Shown piece by piece: positions 33,075 to 43,132 of a stretch of DNA of 64,000 nt. The stretch spans positions 105,247,338-105,311,337 of the forward strand of contig CM056744.1 of the NCBI GenBank assembly GCA_029851415.1, given 5' to 3'. Made by a program: the position numbers and the translations under genes. Under the pieces are notes generated by a model, which worked only from the letters and a program-made list of their open reading frames with translations, was not told the origin of the DNA and ran no database searches. The number at the start of each line of letters is the position of its first letter. Within the stretch, counting starts at the first letter, position 1. The DNA comes from Eretmocerus hayati. Taxonomy: Eukaryota; Arthropoda; Insecta; Hymenoptera; Aphelinidae.

Positions 33075-34135
33075 CTAATAGGTATTGTTATTCGAGTTCT
33101 CTATGTATTCGTGGGCCACAGTTTTAAGTGACCAATCTTCAAACGACTCGACAGCTATCATGTTAGCTCTTGAATTTGTATGTAAAGCTGCTGCTGTCCT
33201 CCGAAAGCTGTGTCCTGTAGAATCACCTGGATTTTGCAAGCCCAAATATACAGCAATACTTTTGGCAACTTCACCAGACCTGTTTATCTCCATATCCTGT
33301 CCTGAGCATTGACCATTGGAGTATGATGAGAAAAACTTGGAGTTGTCACAGTTGGTCGGTCTCAAAGCAATGTAGTCCTTGACAGTGGAGGAGTATATTG
33401 AATCAATGACGAAACTTCTTGGAGCAAATTTTTTGGCATCAGTGATCGTTACATTGTACTGAAACAGATTCTGATCATCTTGATGGTTCCTTGTTGGAGG
33501 AACCATGTTGCTTACATTAGACAATTGTAACTCCACCATGTCAACACATGTCATACCACCACATATCCCAAAAACTAAAATCACCTGAAAAGATGAAACA
33601 CATTCAGTGAAGTTCTACGGTTCTCTATATATGTGTTCAGAGAAAAATGTTCACTATGTTTCCTAATATATTATCCTAGACATACCTTCATTTCTAGATA
33701 AATCAAATCATCCGCCTCCCTCAAAAACTTCTCAATATCCTCACATTTGAATACAGCATTTTTGGTCTTGAAGGTCAGGTGAAAGTTTTTTAGAAACTGT
33801 TTCAGATTTGGAAGATTGTCTATTCTTGCCTCAGATTCAGAAAATTGTCCATGCTGAAGTAAGGTGCTGATCATTGACCATCTACTCCAAAGAATGGGGA
33901 GAGAAAAAACATGTGACAGCTCTTGAAAGTATGCTATGAGTAACCTCTCTGAAATCGGTGGTGATTTGTTGTCATGAAGCCAGCTCATAAAATGAGCATA
34001 AGTTAGCTCGTAAACTCGGCGAGACTCAGCTGGTAGTGTGTTTTGCCAAAACATCTCTCCTTGTTTTCTTACTTTCTTGTAGAAACGTTGTGCCTTCACC
34101 TCATCATACTCCGATTCGTCACCAGAAGAATCCAT
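33075..34135 (-). CDS. Tyrosine-recombinase-like protein, two exons (320 aa)
   Basis: Join 34135-33686 and 33584-33075. The 101-bp intron has donor ATGAAG|GTATGT and acceptor ATCTTTTCAG; phase 0. ATG at 34135 (MDSSGDESEYDEVKAQRFYK) is the first in-frame start. Residues ~20-150 look like the helical core-binding (SAM-like) domain; exon 2 carries the catalytic domain. Box II is HSFRR (His276, Arg279), Trp302 sits where W or H is usual (FEDWS), and the end HEYIENS supplies the nucleophile-position Tyr311. Box I, normally G-x-L-R-x-x-E-L, reads GGMTCVDMVEL, so the first catalytic arginine is missing. This family of intron-bearing, Crypton-like/phage-integrase-like proteins is multicopy in several insects. 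Strand-exchange activity is doubtful here; a DNA-binding or domesticated role, or a dead transposon copy, are alternatives. The frame is otherwise intact. Confidence 0.8.
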
Positions 34136-34139
34136 CACG

Positions 34140-35395
34140 ATGACTAACTGTTGAACTCCAAATTATTCTCGAGATGGAGAACAATCACCAATGTGAGTAA
34201 AATCGCGATTTAAAGCACAGGAAAAACAAGAAAAACAGACAAACCACCACGCGAGATATCATAAATGGCGACGACAAGTTGCTGTACATCAGAGCGAGTG
34301 AGACAGAATATACAAGAGACTTTGAGAGTGCGGCGCATAGTGGTGAAAAATTGGCTGGACGGCACAATCATGCGTTACTATTAAATAGGCGATTTCGGAA
34401 TGTTGCAAAAACGGAAATTGTAGCTTCTTTGATGCGGAATCCGAATCATTTTCCCTTGAATACCGTCCGGAAATCGTATGACGACGGCATCCATTAAAAC
34501 ACGAAAATCGCTTAAAAAATACAGTATTAGTGGTTTAACTCGGAGGAGAAGCAAATTACGTCGATTTTTATGAGGAACAAAGTTGTTGCATTTTTTAAAA
34601 CAAATTTTTTGGTGCCCCCAGTTTTTCGAAAAATCGTGAATTTTTAGGTTTTTTGGGTTTTTGGGGGCTTTTTCGACACAATTTTGAATATCTGACCACG
34701 CCAATCGAAAAAACATAAAACTTTACGTCGGAATACGTGGTTCAAAAAAATCTCAAAATTTTATCCCATCCGCACTACAACGGTAAAATCTTGAGCTAGC
34801 CCGGAAAACGCACCAGAGGCCTGGAAAAGCTCCTAAAACTCGGAGGGGGAGCCACAATCATCGTCATCACGTGAGGTGGAGTGGTTTGGTGCAGCTCCGT
34901 GTAACTGGCCATTTTGGAGCAAGACAGATAGGAAAGGCGCTCACAGCATCCATATTGTGTTTCACTCAAATTATCGAGTCATGACTCGCGCGTGAACGCG
35001 GCGTTTACGTCGCAAAGTTGTGAGTGCTACCTAACTCATCAGACGTTTTTCTCATCATTAGACGGTCTCGAGCGGCATCGAGAACAGCTGCAATTGTCAA
35101 TGAGGCATTTGTCACTTTGTAATTCACAAAATTGCACTATTCTATATCGTGATAGTGCACCTTACACGAGATGAGGAAGAGGGAGTTCGATCAGCTGGCA
35201 GTTTGTTTACATCATCGACGCGGCTGTCCCCGAATCGCCTTCTGCTAGGCAACCAGTGTTGCAGTCATGTCAAGCTGTCTAGCATATTATTTGCGACCTC
35301 TGTCCTCCTCTGTGATGAGGCTACCTGTGAATCTTGGGCTTGTCTTTGTTCATCTGAATCAGATAATTCTGACAGACATCCAAATATCTAGCCGT
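34140..35395. other. Upstream region, no gene recognised
   Basis: Includes a hairpin-prone stretch at about 34610-34680 (GGTGCCCCCAGTTTTTCG against TTGGGGGCTTTTTCGAC) and CpG-richer sequence at about 34900-35250. It could contain the promoter of the minus-strand recombinase-like gene. Confidence 0.4.
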
Positions 35396-35399
35396 CTTT

Positions 35400-35890
35400 G
35401 AATCACAATCGGTACTAATATTCTTCAGAGCATCTTTACGCATAGATTGGTTCTCAATCCTCAACTTTGTTGAAATGTGCCATCCGTGTACAATATTTAC
35501 ATGGGTCTTGGAATTCGTCAAAACATTTCAATACATAGCAACTTGTCATCGAGTTTCGAGCTCGGACCATCGGAATATCTCGCCGTGCGATACTTTCTCA
35601 TGGGCCCTCAACTTCATCGCGACATCTCTCGCAAATATGGTTCTTCACTTCAAGCTTTGTTGGAACATACCATGGTGTAATGAATCATCGTGGGTCTTGC
35701 TGTTTGGCAAGACATCTCGTTGCACGGAAAACTCCTATCGGTGTCGAACTTCGTCGAAACATCTCATTGTTCTCAGTATATCAGATGTGTCATGGCTCTC
35801 ATCAGGATATATCTCACCAAACATCTTCGTCTTTAGGTCATCAGTCCATCGTAATCTCTTTTTCATCCAAAACTCTTTATCACTTGGAAT
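35400..35890. repeat. Degenerate ~50-bp tandem repeat
   Basis: The phrase TTCRTCGAAACATCTC or TTCATCGCGACATCTC recurs with loosely regular spacing (for example about 35515, 35610, 35750), alternating with CATGGGTCTTGG-like blocks. The 178-codon plus frame here is a product of the repeat. Confidence 0.5.
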
Positions 35891-35941
35891 CATCATTGGT
35901 CAGACCGACCAAAAGAGGCAGATTGCTGAAAATTATAGTCT

Positions 35942-35944
<3 letters not shown>

Positions 35945-35975
<31 letters not shown>
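35945..35975. repeat. (TA)n microsatellite
   Basis: Uninterrupted TA dinucleotide run of about 31 bp. Confidence 0.95.
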
Positions 35976-35977
<2 letters not shown>

Positions 35978-35984
35978 CTTTAGC

Positions 35985-36400
35985 GCCAGATTCTGGGACG
36001 CGATATATTGACGATGTAACTCCATATTCTGGGACGTATTATTCATATTTCATCCAATTCTGGGACTCAAAAATATTTTTCGAAAGTCCCAAAATTTGAA
36101 AAACAACGTCTGAGAAAAGTCCCAGAAGATGAAAAAGTTTCACTGATAGGATGGCCAATATTGACGAACTTTTCTGGGATATTTCACTCATTTCTTCATA
36201 TTTTCTGGGACGTCCGAGAATTTGAAAAGATGTTGGAAAACACGTCCCACAATATGAAGAAGATTATTGAATAAATTTCCAACGATGACTTCAGAGATTC
36301 ACACAATTTCTGGGACTTTTTCCCTCGTTCATTCTCATTTTCTGGGACGTCCCAGAATTTGAGATAACATTCAAAAAAAGTCCCAGAATGCGAAGGGTAG
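35985..36400. repeat. Alternating TTCTGGGAC / GTCCCAGAA array
   Basis: About a dozen copies of TTCTGGGACG or its reverse complement CGTCCCAGAA lie within 415 bp, in both orientations and separated by 20-50 bp of AT-rich sequence. Pairs in opposite orientation could form short stems. Confidence 0.8.
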
Positions 36401-36429
36401 ATTTTGAAATGAATTCTCAAAACTAAATG

Positions 36430-36838
36430 TGAGATTCGATCTCCCAGACGGTTGCAGCGAGAATTTTTGAAAATATCGCAGCTTTCACAATCTGCGATTG
36501 GGTTAGATGCTACAAACCGGGTACACCTAGTTCAAAAAAGATCGGCTCTTTTTTTGAAACAAATCAATCTTCATCCAATACAAGAAGTATTTCTTCACAA
36601 TCTGAGATGATCTAGTTCACAAGATTGTCATCGGTAATAGGGAACTATTTTCTCTCACCTCTTCGCCTCATTCTGTTCATCAATAACCAACTCATAACTC
36701 GGACCAAGTACACTCATGTAATTGATATAGAATTTCACTTACAGGTTAGTTCATTGGATCTTCCATTTTCAAGGCTTAGCTCCGTTTTATGGCTACAGAT
36801 CGCCAACGTGTGACCTGTATCATCTCAAAATGTGAAAA
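36430..36838. other. Spacer, nothing recognised
   Basis: Non-coding sequence before the foldback element. Confidence 0.4.
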
Positions 36839-36840
36839 TA

Positions 36841-38040
36841 CACTACCGGTCAAAAGTTCAAGAGCACTTACAATATACATAATTTCTTAACCTGCTCAGC
36901 TCGGTACCTCGGAACTAGTCGCTCGGAATGGACTTTCACACAACTCATTCCAAAGCTCTTTTCATGCACTTTCAAATAAGTTAATCCACTCCCTGCTTCA
37001 TCCCTGCAACTTTGAACCGTATCAGCTAGGAAAAGGAAATTTTCTCACGATTTCAGGTAGATCTTCGATCCCCCGCAAATTCCACGGGAATCATTTATTG
37101 AAATGAAAATCATAGCGTCTCGAAGTACTATTCAAGAGCTTTTGAATCCGTTCTTGAAAGTCATCCTATCTTGTTCCTGGTCCGAGTAGTGGCTGTTTTT
37201 GTGAACGAAGATACCTCTTGGAAAACGGTCTAATCATTAGGAAATCATGATAAACCTTATACTGAGCGAGTTGCAAGGACTATCCCTGATTTTTTCGTCA
37301 ATTATGGTCTAGAAGTTCAGAGAAAGCATGGTTATATCCTCATGAGTCTCATTTCCACACGATCCCTGACTACACGGAGAAATTTTTCTGCAGTGAAGTA
37401 TGGCGGCAGAGCACAGATGGCGCAGCAGCACACCGTTCGCGATATCGCGCAAACATTCATGCCGGGCCACCCCGACAATCGTGCGGAGAGCTCCACAGCA
37501 AATGCGGAGCTGGAACACAAAAAGTGTTCTCGGCGCACGATTGTCGGGGTGGCCCGGCATGAATGTTTGCGCGAGATCACGAACGGTGCGCTGCCGCGCC
37601 ATTTGTGCTCTCCCGCCATACTTTACTGCAGAACGATTTCTCCGTGTAGTGGGCCTCTTTGTCATTGCGAATTTTTCTTTATCAAAACATTCAATACTTA
37701 GAACAAGGACGACCTAGAACAATTTTCAACTATAGATTCTGAAGCTCTTGAATAGTACTTCAAGATGCTATGACCTTCATTTCGATCGATGGATTTCCGT
37801 GGAATATACAGGGGATCAAAAATTTACGTGGAATCGTGAAAAAAGTGGCTTTTTCTAGCTGGCTCAGCTCAAAGCTGCAGAGATAGAGCGAGAAGTGCAT
37901 CAACACATTCAAAAGTGCGTAAGAAGAACTGCAAGTTGAGCTAAATCAAAGTCCATTCTGACAAACTAGCTCCGAGGTATCGAGCTGAGAAGGTAAAAAA
38001 ATTATTTATCGAGTGATCTTAGACTTTTGACCGGTAGTGT
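36841..38040. mobile_element. 1.2-kb foldback, CACTACCGGTCAAAAGT ends
   Basis: CACTACCGGTCAAAAGT at the left and its exact complement at the right, TA on both sides (36839-36840, 38041-38042): a Tc1/mariner-type end. The arms of about 360 bp are alignable (CAGCTCGRTACCTCGGARCTAG in both). A second foldback (37369-37650) sits in the middle. No transposase. Confidence 0.85.
37369..37650. mobile_element. Nested 282-bp foldback, ACTACACGGAGAAA ends
   Basis: Near-perfect hairpin with ends ACTACACGGAGAAA; arms share GGCGGCAGAGCACA-type and ATGCCGGGCCACCCCGACAA blocks. It is much more GC-rich than the surrounding foldback, with higher arm identity, suggesting a later insertion. Mirror-image frames on both strands here are artefacts. 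Confidence 0.85.
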
Positions 38041-38042
38041 AT

Positions 38043-39430
38043 ACTTCTTAATGAAAAAAGAGCGATAAGTTGCATAAAAGGAGTAAATTCCTTCAGAATC
38101 CAAGTGTGCAAAATTCTGGCGATGTGAATCCGGCTGGTGGCGTTCTTATCTCAGAGCGGGATTGTGAATTCTGCGCTTTTTCGAAAATTTTCCAGAAGTT
38201 ATATAAATTGTATCCGAATACAAATGAGTCGTGCCTCGTATGTATCTAATCGGACGAATGCAATGAACTAAAAGATTTAAAGGTTCTCATAGCTTTTCCA
38301 GGTGAGTATTAATGCAAGAGGCATAAGACGCGGGGTGGGTGCTACAACTGCCTATTCAAAACTGACCTTATACCAGAAAGGAAGTCCTTGCTAGACAATC
38401 AAAGTCACTCTTGTAATTTTTGCACGACAAGGAGTGTGGCTATGGTCACAATGTATTCTTACTGCCGAAGCAACGGACCCTACTATCGAAGTATAGGACG
38501 TCACTGCCGCAGCAACGCACGTTGGCTTCAATCGCAAATTGGCAAAGTCCCGTTGCCTTAATAGCAACCTTACGTCCGCTGTAATGGCAAGAGAAAGAGC
38601 CTTGCTTTTCAGCGAGGATTCGTTTCCATGGATATTTATGTTGGAAGCTTATGGAGGAATGAATTGATGGATTTTATAAAAATTTGCGCTGAGCCTTCCT
38701 GAATTGATTAACAGTCGTTAGCTTGAGTTTCTGGCTAATAACCAATTCAATATGACCATCTCTTAAATTTGGCAGAATGGAGGTCTCAAGAGAAATTTAG
38801 AGGGCCAACAGCTCTAAATTGATGAATGATGAACATCTCGAATTTTGCGGCTTCGGAACGATTTCTACGAGTTTCTGCCGACCTATCAGTCCATGGCGCT
38901 ATTCGATCATTCTTTCAACAGTTACGTGAAAGGAAGTCTGAGGATTCGACAAAATTTCCCACTTTTACCACATCGTTTACGTGAGAAAGAGGGATTTATA
39001 TAATACTAAAGTCTAATATTCCAAAATGTCTCGCAATTCAAGTCCCTCGAGTTGCTTACTCAAATTATCAAAAGTTAGTCCAGATTGGAGTGCCCATGAC
39101 TACGCAATTATCGACTCGCGAGTGCACGAAAATCTATAGTCGAATGATTATACGCGATCCAACAAGCTGGGAGATCAGTAAGTATGGGCGCAAAGTCAAG
39201 CCATCCTCCAAGCTGCAAATTCGGTTTAACCTTCATCATGGCGACGTCAACGACGTGAGAAAATGCAACTCAGTGAGCGGAAGTCTCCCAGAATTATCCC
39301 AAAAGTTTTCTCATTCACCTTCTACACAGGTCCCAACGTGTCCCTGTTGCCCGTGTCATCGGCACTTGCATCTGGTCTCATCTTCATCATTCAACAGTAA
39401 CCAATCAAGACACAGTCACTTTATAGCGAG
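38043..39430. other. Intergenic; one isolated strong splice donor
   Basis: No gene recognised. A plus frame (39090-39455) contains a strong donor (GATCA|GTAAGTATGG at about 39178), but no partnering exon can be supported. Confidence 0.4.
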
Positions 39431-39596
39431 CTTAACTACGACCAGGGTCGTTTGAGAAATGGTTGAGACGCCAATTCAGGCTGATCAATTCGATGCCGTG
39501 TCTCATTTCACTCGGATGAGAACGAAGCTCGGTTGCGCGCGCGGAAAATTCATCTGCTTTGTTATGAACACGTCGCGGCAATCATAACATCACATA

Positions 39597-40263
39597 GAAT
39601 AATCTTTGACTGAGGATTTTGAATTTGATTGCGATTCAGTGGAATTGGTGAATCTCCGAAAATGAAGCCCACCACGAGTGATGCTCTGTGCTCAAAATCA
39701 AAGCCCGATAAGCTCGAGCTGACGAATAACCACATCGAATGTTTATATAACGCGATGCTGCTGCAGCTTTTTGTACCAGTTATTTAGTGATGTGATGTGA
39801 TTTATGATTTCCAGTTTTGAAAACTTGACTCCATGCTTGCATTTTATAATCTTTCTGTCAATCTGGTGGGCTTGAAGCAATCAAGTTTTCTCTTCGATTA
39901 GAGCGAGATTTCTCATATTTTTCTTGAGCTCCGAATGACATTTCGAAAGACACTGGGAGTCATTTTACTCGTCATTTCATGTGACATTGCTCTCGAGTTT
40001 CCTCAACGAATAAATTAGCATGCCTGTCAGCTCTCATTTTGAGCTGCAGTAAAGGTGACTTATAATTGGATGGAAATCGCTGAATAACGAGGAACAAAAA
40101 TCCGCAGAATCGCGTAATAAAGTTTCGATGTGGTTATTTGTCAATCGAGCTTATCGGACTTCGATTTTGAGCTCAGAGCATCACTCTTGGTGGGCTTCGT
40201 TTTCGGAGATTCATCAATTCACCAAATCGCAATCAGAATCGAAGCCTTCAGTCGAAGATCATC
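39597..40263. mobile_element. Foldback element inside the composite
   Basis: Arms about 39600-39730 and 40145-40263 are inverted copies (shared AAGCCCACCA, GTGATGCTCTG and CGATAAGCTCGA). The ~400-bp loop has no coding signal. Confidence 0.7.
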
Positions 40264-40266
40264 CTA

Positions 40267-40525
40267 ACCCTATTGAAAACAGTCTTGTCATGTACATGGC
40301 AAGAAAACATGATGTCACGTTTTTTGTGATTTATATATCATGAAATGGAACATTCGTGACAAGTTTTTCGATACGGGTCATGACGTTACTCTACTGGAAA
40401 TTACTAATGCGGATGGAAAAATTGGATTGGCCGAAAAATCCAGTCACGGAGGTAGATAGCACTCATGACTGTTCGGTCAAGAGTCCGACTCCGTTCCTCA
40501 GGGCCAGCGAGAAAGGATGCCTGGC
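40267..40525 (-). mobile_element. SINE-like repeat, CATGACA body (copy 1)
   Basis: On the minus strand: tRNA-like head remnant (GGAGTCGGACTCTTGACC), TTTTTCGGCCAATCC, repeated ATGAC/GTGAC words, and the tail TTTTCAATAGGGT. It aligns with 40985-41227, and by head, tail and body with 48838-49336 and 61369-61881. Confidence 0.65.
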
Positions 40526-40566
40526 GAGAAGTAAAAGGCCGACTTGAAGTGTGGATAGCTGACTAT

Positions 40567-40822
40567 ACTGCCGTCCAAATATAAAAGGGACGTAACTGCA
40601 GCCGAGTTGAAATAGAGAAATTCGCAAAAGACTTTGCGACTTTGCATAAGCGGGGCAATACAATGTTTCAATTTCGGACTGGTTTTTTGGTCACTTTGAA
40701 CTTTCGAAGAATTTCTTGAACTAGATATGAAGATGGGGAATTTCTCAAGATATCCAACGATATCAATAACTCAATTTCGACCAGGAGTGCAGTTACGCCC
40801 CTTTTATATTTGGACGGCAGTA
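40567..40822. mobile_element. Nested TA-flanked foldback (256 bp)
   Basis: Ends ACTGCCGTCCAAATATAAAA and complement, flanked by TAT/TA on each side. It sits between the two opposed SINE-like copies. Confidence 0.8.
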
Positions 40823-40984
40823 TAGGATATAGCATATTTGTAACTTGGTTATTTTCTGAGAGGAAGAGCCGCCAAAGTACATATATCATGAGGTATAAGA
40901 GAGCGAGCAGGAAAACGCTATTATCCTATAGTCAGCTATCCACACTTCAAGTCAGCCTTTTATTCCCCGCCAGGCATCCTTCCT

Positions 40985-41227
40985 CGCTAGCCCCGAGGAA
41001 CGGAGTCGGACTCTTAACCAAATGGTCATGAGTTCGAACCACCCCCGTGACTCGATTTTTCGGCCAATCCAATTCTTTATGCTAATTAGTGATTTCCAGT
41101 AGAGTATCGTCATGGTCCGCCTCGAAAAGCTTGTCACAAATGTTCCACTTCATGATATATAAATCCCAAAGAACGTGACATCGTGTTTTCTTATCATGCA
41201 CATGACAAGATTATTTTCAATGGGGAT
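40985..41227 (+). mobile_element. SINE-like repeat, CATGACA body (copy 2)
   Basis: The tRNA-like head includes GGAGTCGGACTCTTAACC and the B box GAGTTCGAACC; then TTTTTCGGCCAATCC, the GTGACATCGTG body, and the tail TTTTCAATGGGG. It mirrors copy 1 across the central foldback. Confidence 0.65.
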
Positions 41228-41427
41228 GTGATGTTATGATTGCCGCAATGGGTTCAAAAAACGCATGCGAATTTTTCGCGCCCGCGACCGAGTGAAGTGA
41301 GACACAGCAGCGAATTGATTGGCCTGAATTGGCGTCCCAACAATTTCTCAAACAATCCTGACTTCAACGCTGGTCGCGCATGCGCAGGGCTTTCGAGTCT
41401 ATCAGCTTCTCTCTGGAACAAGTTTCT

Positions 41428-41692
41428 TACTCTGGTATTCATAGTCATTTCTAAACCGAGGGTTAGAGTTTGATCCGAGGTTTAGAGCGCCTAAATAGCG
41501 ACAGCGCGTAGTTGTCGTGGCCAGATTATCAGCTCCGAGTCTTTTGGTGTTCTGCTGCGCTGGAATGATGCAAAGACTTTGATTCATTCATTGACCACAC
41601 CGACTACAGCGCCTAATCCGCGGATCTAACTCTAACCCTCGCTTTAGAAACGACTGTGAATACCAGAATTACTCATACAAAAGTATCAAAAG
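41428..41692. repeat. Short foldback repeat
   Basis: Left arm TCTGGTATTCATAGTC...GAGGGTTAGAGTTTGATCC and right arm in reverse complement (TTCTGGTATTCACAGTC...GAGGGTTAGAGTTAGATCC). About 75-bp arms with a ~90-bp loop. Confidence 0.75.
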
Positions 41693-41699
41693 CAGCTCA

Positions 41700-42130
41700 A
41701 TCACCCGGATTAGGTCAGCATCCACCAAAAATAAGTGAGTATCACTTGAGATCAGGTTCAACACAAAAAAGGTGTGTCTCGTGCCACTCCGAGTCATAAA
41801 TTGTAATGCAGCTCCATGAGTCTCTCTATAGATGAGGAACGAATAAACATCTCATGCGACAATGAGGATAAGGTAAGAAGATACCATCAAATCCATATTG
41901 ATTTCTCTTTCGTGAGTTCAAGTATCCCTCGGACGGATTGCACTCCCGAACTTTCACACGGTCTTCCCTTCGCTGAGAACCGACTTATAGTCAGTCGCAA
42001 ATGCGTGGCTGTGTGCCCAATGCTGGTGGGTGGAATCGAACAGTGAGATTTACGCTCCGGTCAAGCTGATTGCACCTCTAGTGGCTGACTCGCGTTGCGA
42101 CTTGGTGATCCTGGTGCAGACAGTCAACTA
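41700..42130. other. Intergenic, nothing recognised
   Basis: Only a chance 76-codon frame (41816-42046). Confidence 0.4.
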
Positions 42131-42139
42131 TTCCATATA

Positions 42140-42510
42140 CTTTGAGTTGTAGAAGGTCATATGCTTCACTGAACAGGTTTCAACATGTCGCTTTGAGAAA
42201 TCACGCTGCTAATTTCAGGTACGTTGAATTGTAGAAGGTCATATTCTTTAGTGAAACAGTTTCAACGTGTCGCCTTAAGGGGATGTCGGAGTCCTATCAG
42301 TATTGTACAGTTACCGACATTGTCGACTTTTCGTTTTTCTCGATGAATTTTTGAGATATCGCAAATCTAATAAGTAACGCCGATTCTATGAGCCATACAG
42401 AATCGGCGTTACTTAGTAGAATCCTGATATCTCGAAAATTCATCGAGAAAAACGAAAAGTCGACAATGTCGGTATCCGACATCCTCTTAACACGCTGCTG
42501 ATATCTTTTA
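42140..42510. repeat. Direct ~80-bp duplication, second copy interrupted
   Basis: GTAGAAGGTCATATGCTTCA (42150) and GTAGAAGGTCATATTCTTTA (42233) begin two copies that continue GTTTCAACRTGTCGC. Copy 1 runs on to ACGCTGCTAATTTC; copy 2 is split at TTAA by the 208-bp element and resumes CACGCTGCTGATATC at 42491. Confidence 0.8.
42279..42486. mobile_element. TTAA-flanked 208-bp foldback MITE
   Basis: TTAA at 42275-42278 and 42487-42490; ends GGGGATGTCGG and GAGGATGTCGG (minus). The arms are nearly perfect over ~90 bp (TCGACTTTTCGTTTTTCTCG in both), with a central GAATCGGCGTTACTTA pair. The GRGGATG end matches the 2.6-kb TTAA elements at 26 and 30 kb. Confidence 0.9.
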
Positions 42511-42883
42511 GCAGTATATTTTCCTCGAAAGAGGAGTCGATGACCTCAGATTTTTAGGATGGGCATCGATCAGTGGATGTTGCGTTCCTGCTAGTGTCAC
42601 CTTAGACCCGCTGTGCATGCGTTTGATCCTTGAGTTTGTGTATTTAGTGGTAAGGCTTGGTTGTGAAATTCCATCATACGTTTATAATATGTATAAAAGT
42701 AGAAGGTAACTTCATCTTCTACGTCACTGACGAACGTTCCCAGCATAGTAAAAATTTCAACTCGCCCTAATTTACTCAATTTTGCTCGGATTCAGACTCA
42801 CAAACGCTCAAATTCTTCGTTTTTGAAAACCCTACAACTGCCTTGCATACTGTTGCCTTATCCGAGCTATGGTTTTTTATCTA

Positions 42884-42945
42884 AATACCGTGAATTGGGG
42901 TGAATGTGGCTACGGGATGAATGTGGCCACTTTTCCGGAAAGAGA
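42884..42945. repeat. Solo end of an inverted-repeat element
   Basis: TACCGTGAATTGGGGTGAAT, then TGTGGC repeated as GGGATGAATGTGGCCAC, looks like a Tc1/mariner-type terminus (TA CCGTgaattgggg). No matching opposite end exists before the satellite begins at about 43133, so the element appears truncated. Confidence 0.45.
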
Positions 42946-43132
42946 TTGTAATAGTCGTAACTCCGATGCTATACCAGCTAGAGAGACGTGCAAAAGTGCA
43001 TTTTAAAGCTTAGGATCTCTTCTTTTGAGATATGCCAGCTCATTTGTGATGAGACAGGTTCCATTCACACTTTTTTCCATTGGAATGAAGGGAAATTGTC
43101 AAGTAAAAATTTCATGTTCCAAAAATTTGTTT

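Larger units (their letters stand above)
39435..41365. repeat. Nested composite palindrome
   Basis: The outer arms at about 39435-39596 and 41215-41365 are reverse complements (GCGGCAATCATAACATCACA and GACGCCAATTCAGG in both). Between them lie a second foldback (39597-40263), two SINE-like copies in opposite orientation (40267-40525 and 40985-41227) and a small TA-flanked foldback (40567-40822). At least three insertion layers are visible. Confidence 0.75.

Noticed and set aside
35475..36099. 178- and 139-codon plus frames ending in an Ile-Tyr run
   Set aside because: The tail is the translated (TA)n microsatellite and the rest is a degenerate tandem repeat.
37309..37717. Overlapping 95-119-codon frames on both strands with near-identical proteins
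   Set aside because: Mirror-image translation of the nested foldback at 37369-37650.
39090..39455. 121-codon frame with a strong internal splice donor
   Set aside because: No matching acceptor exon, no motif; the donor may be coincidental.
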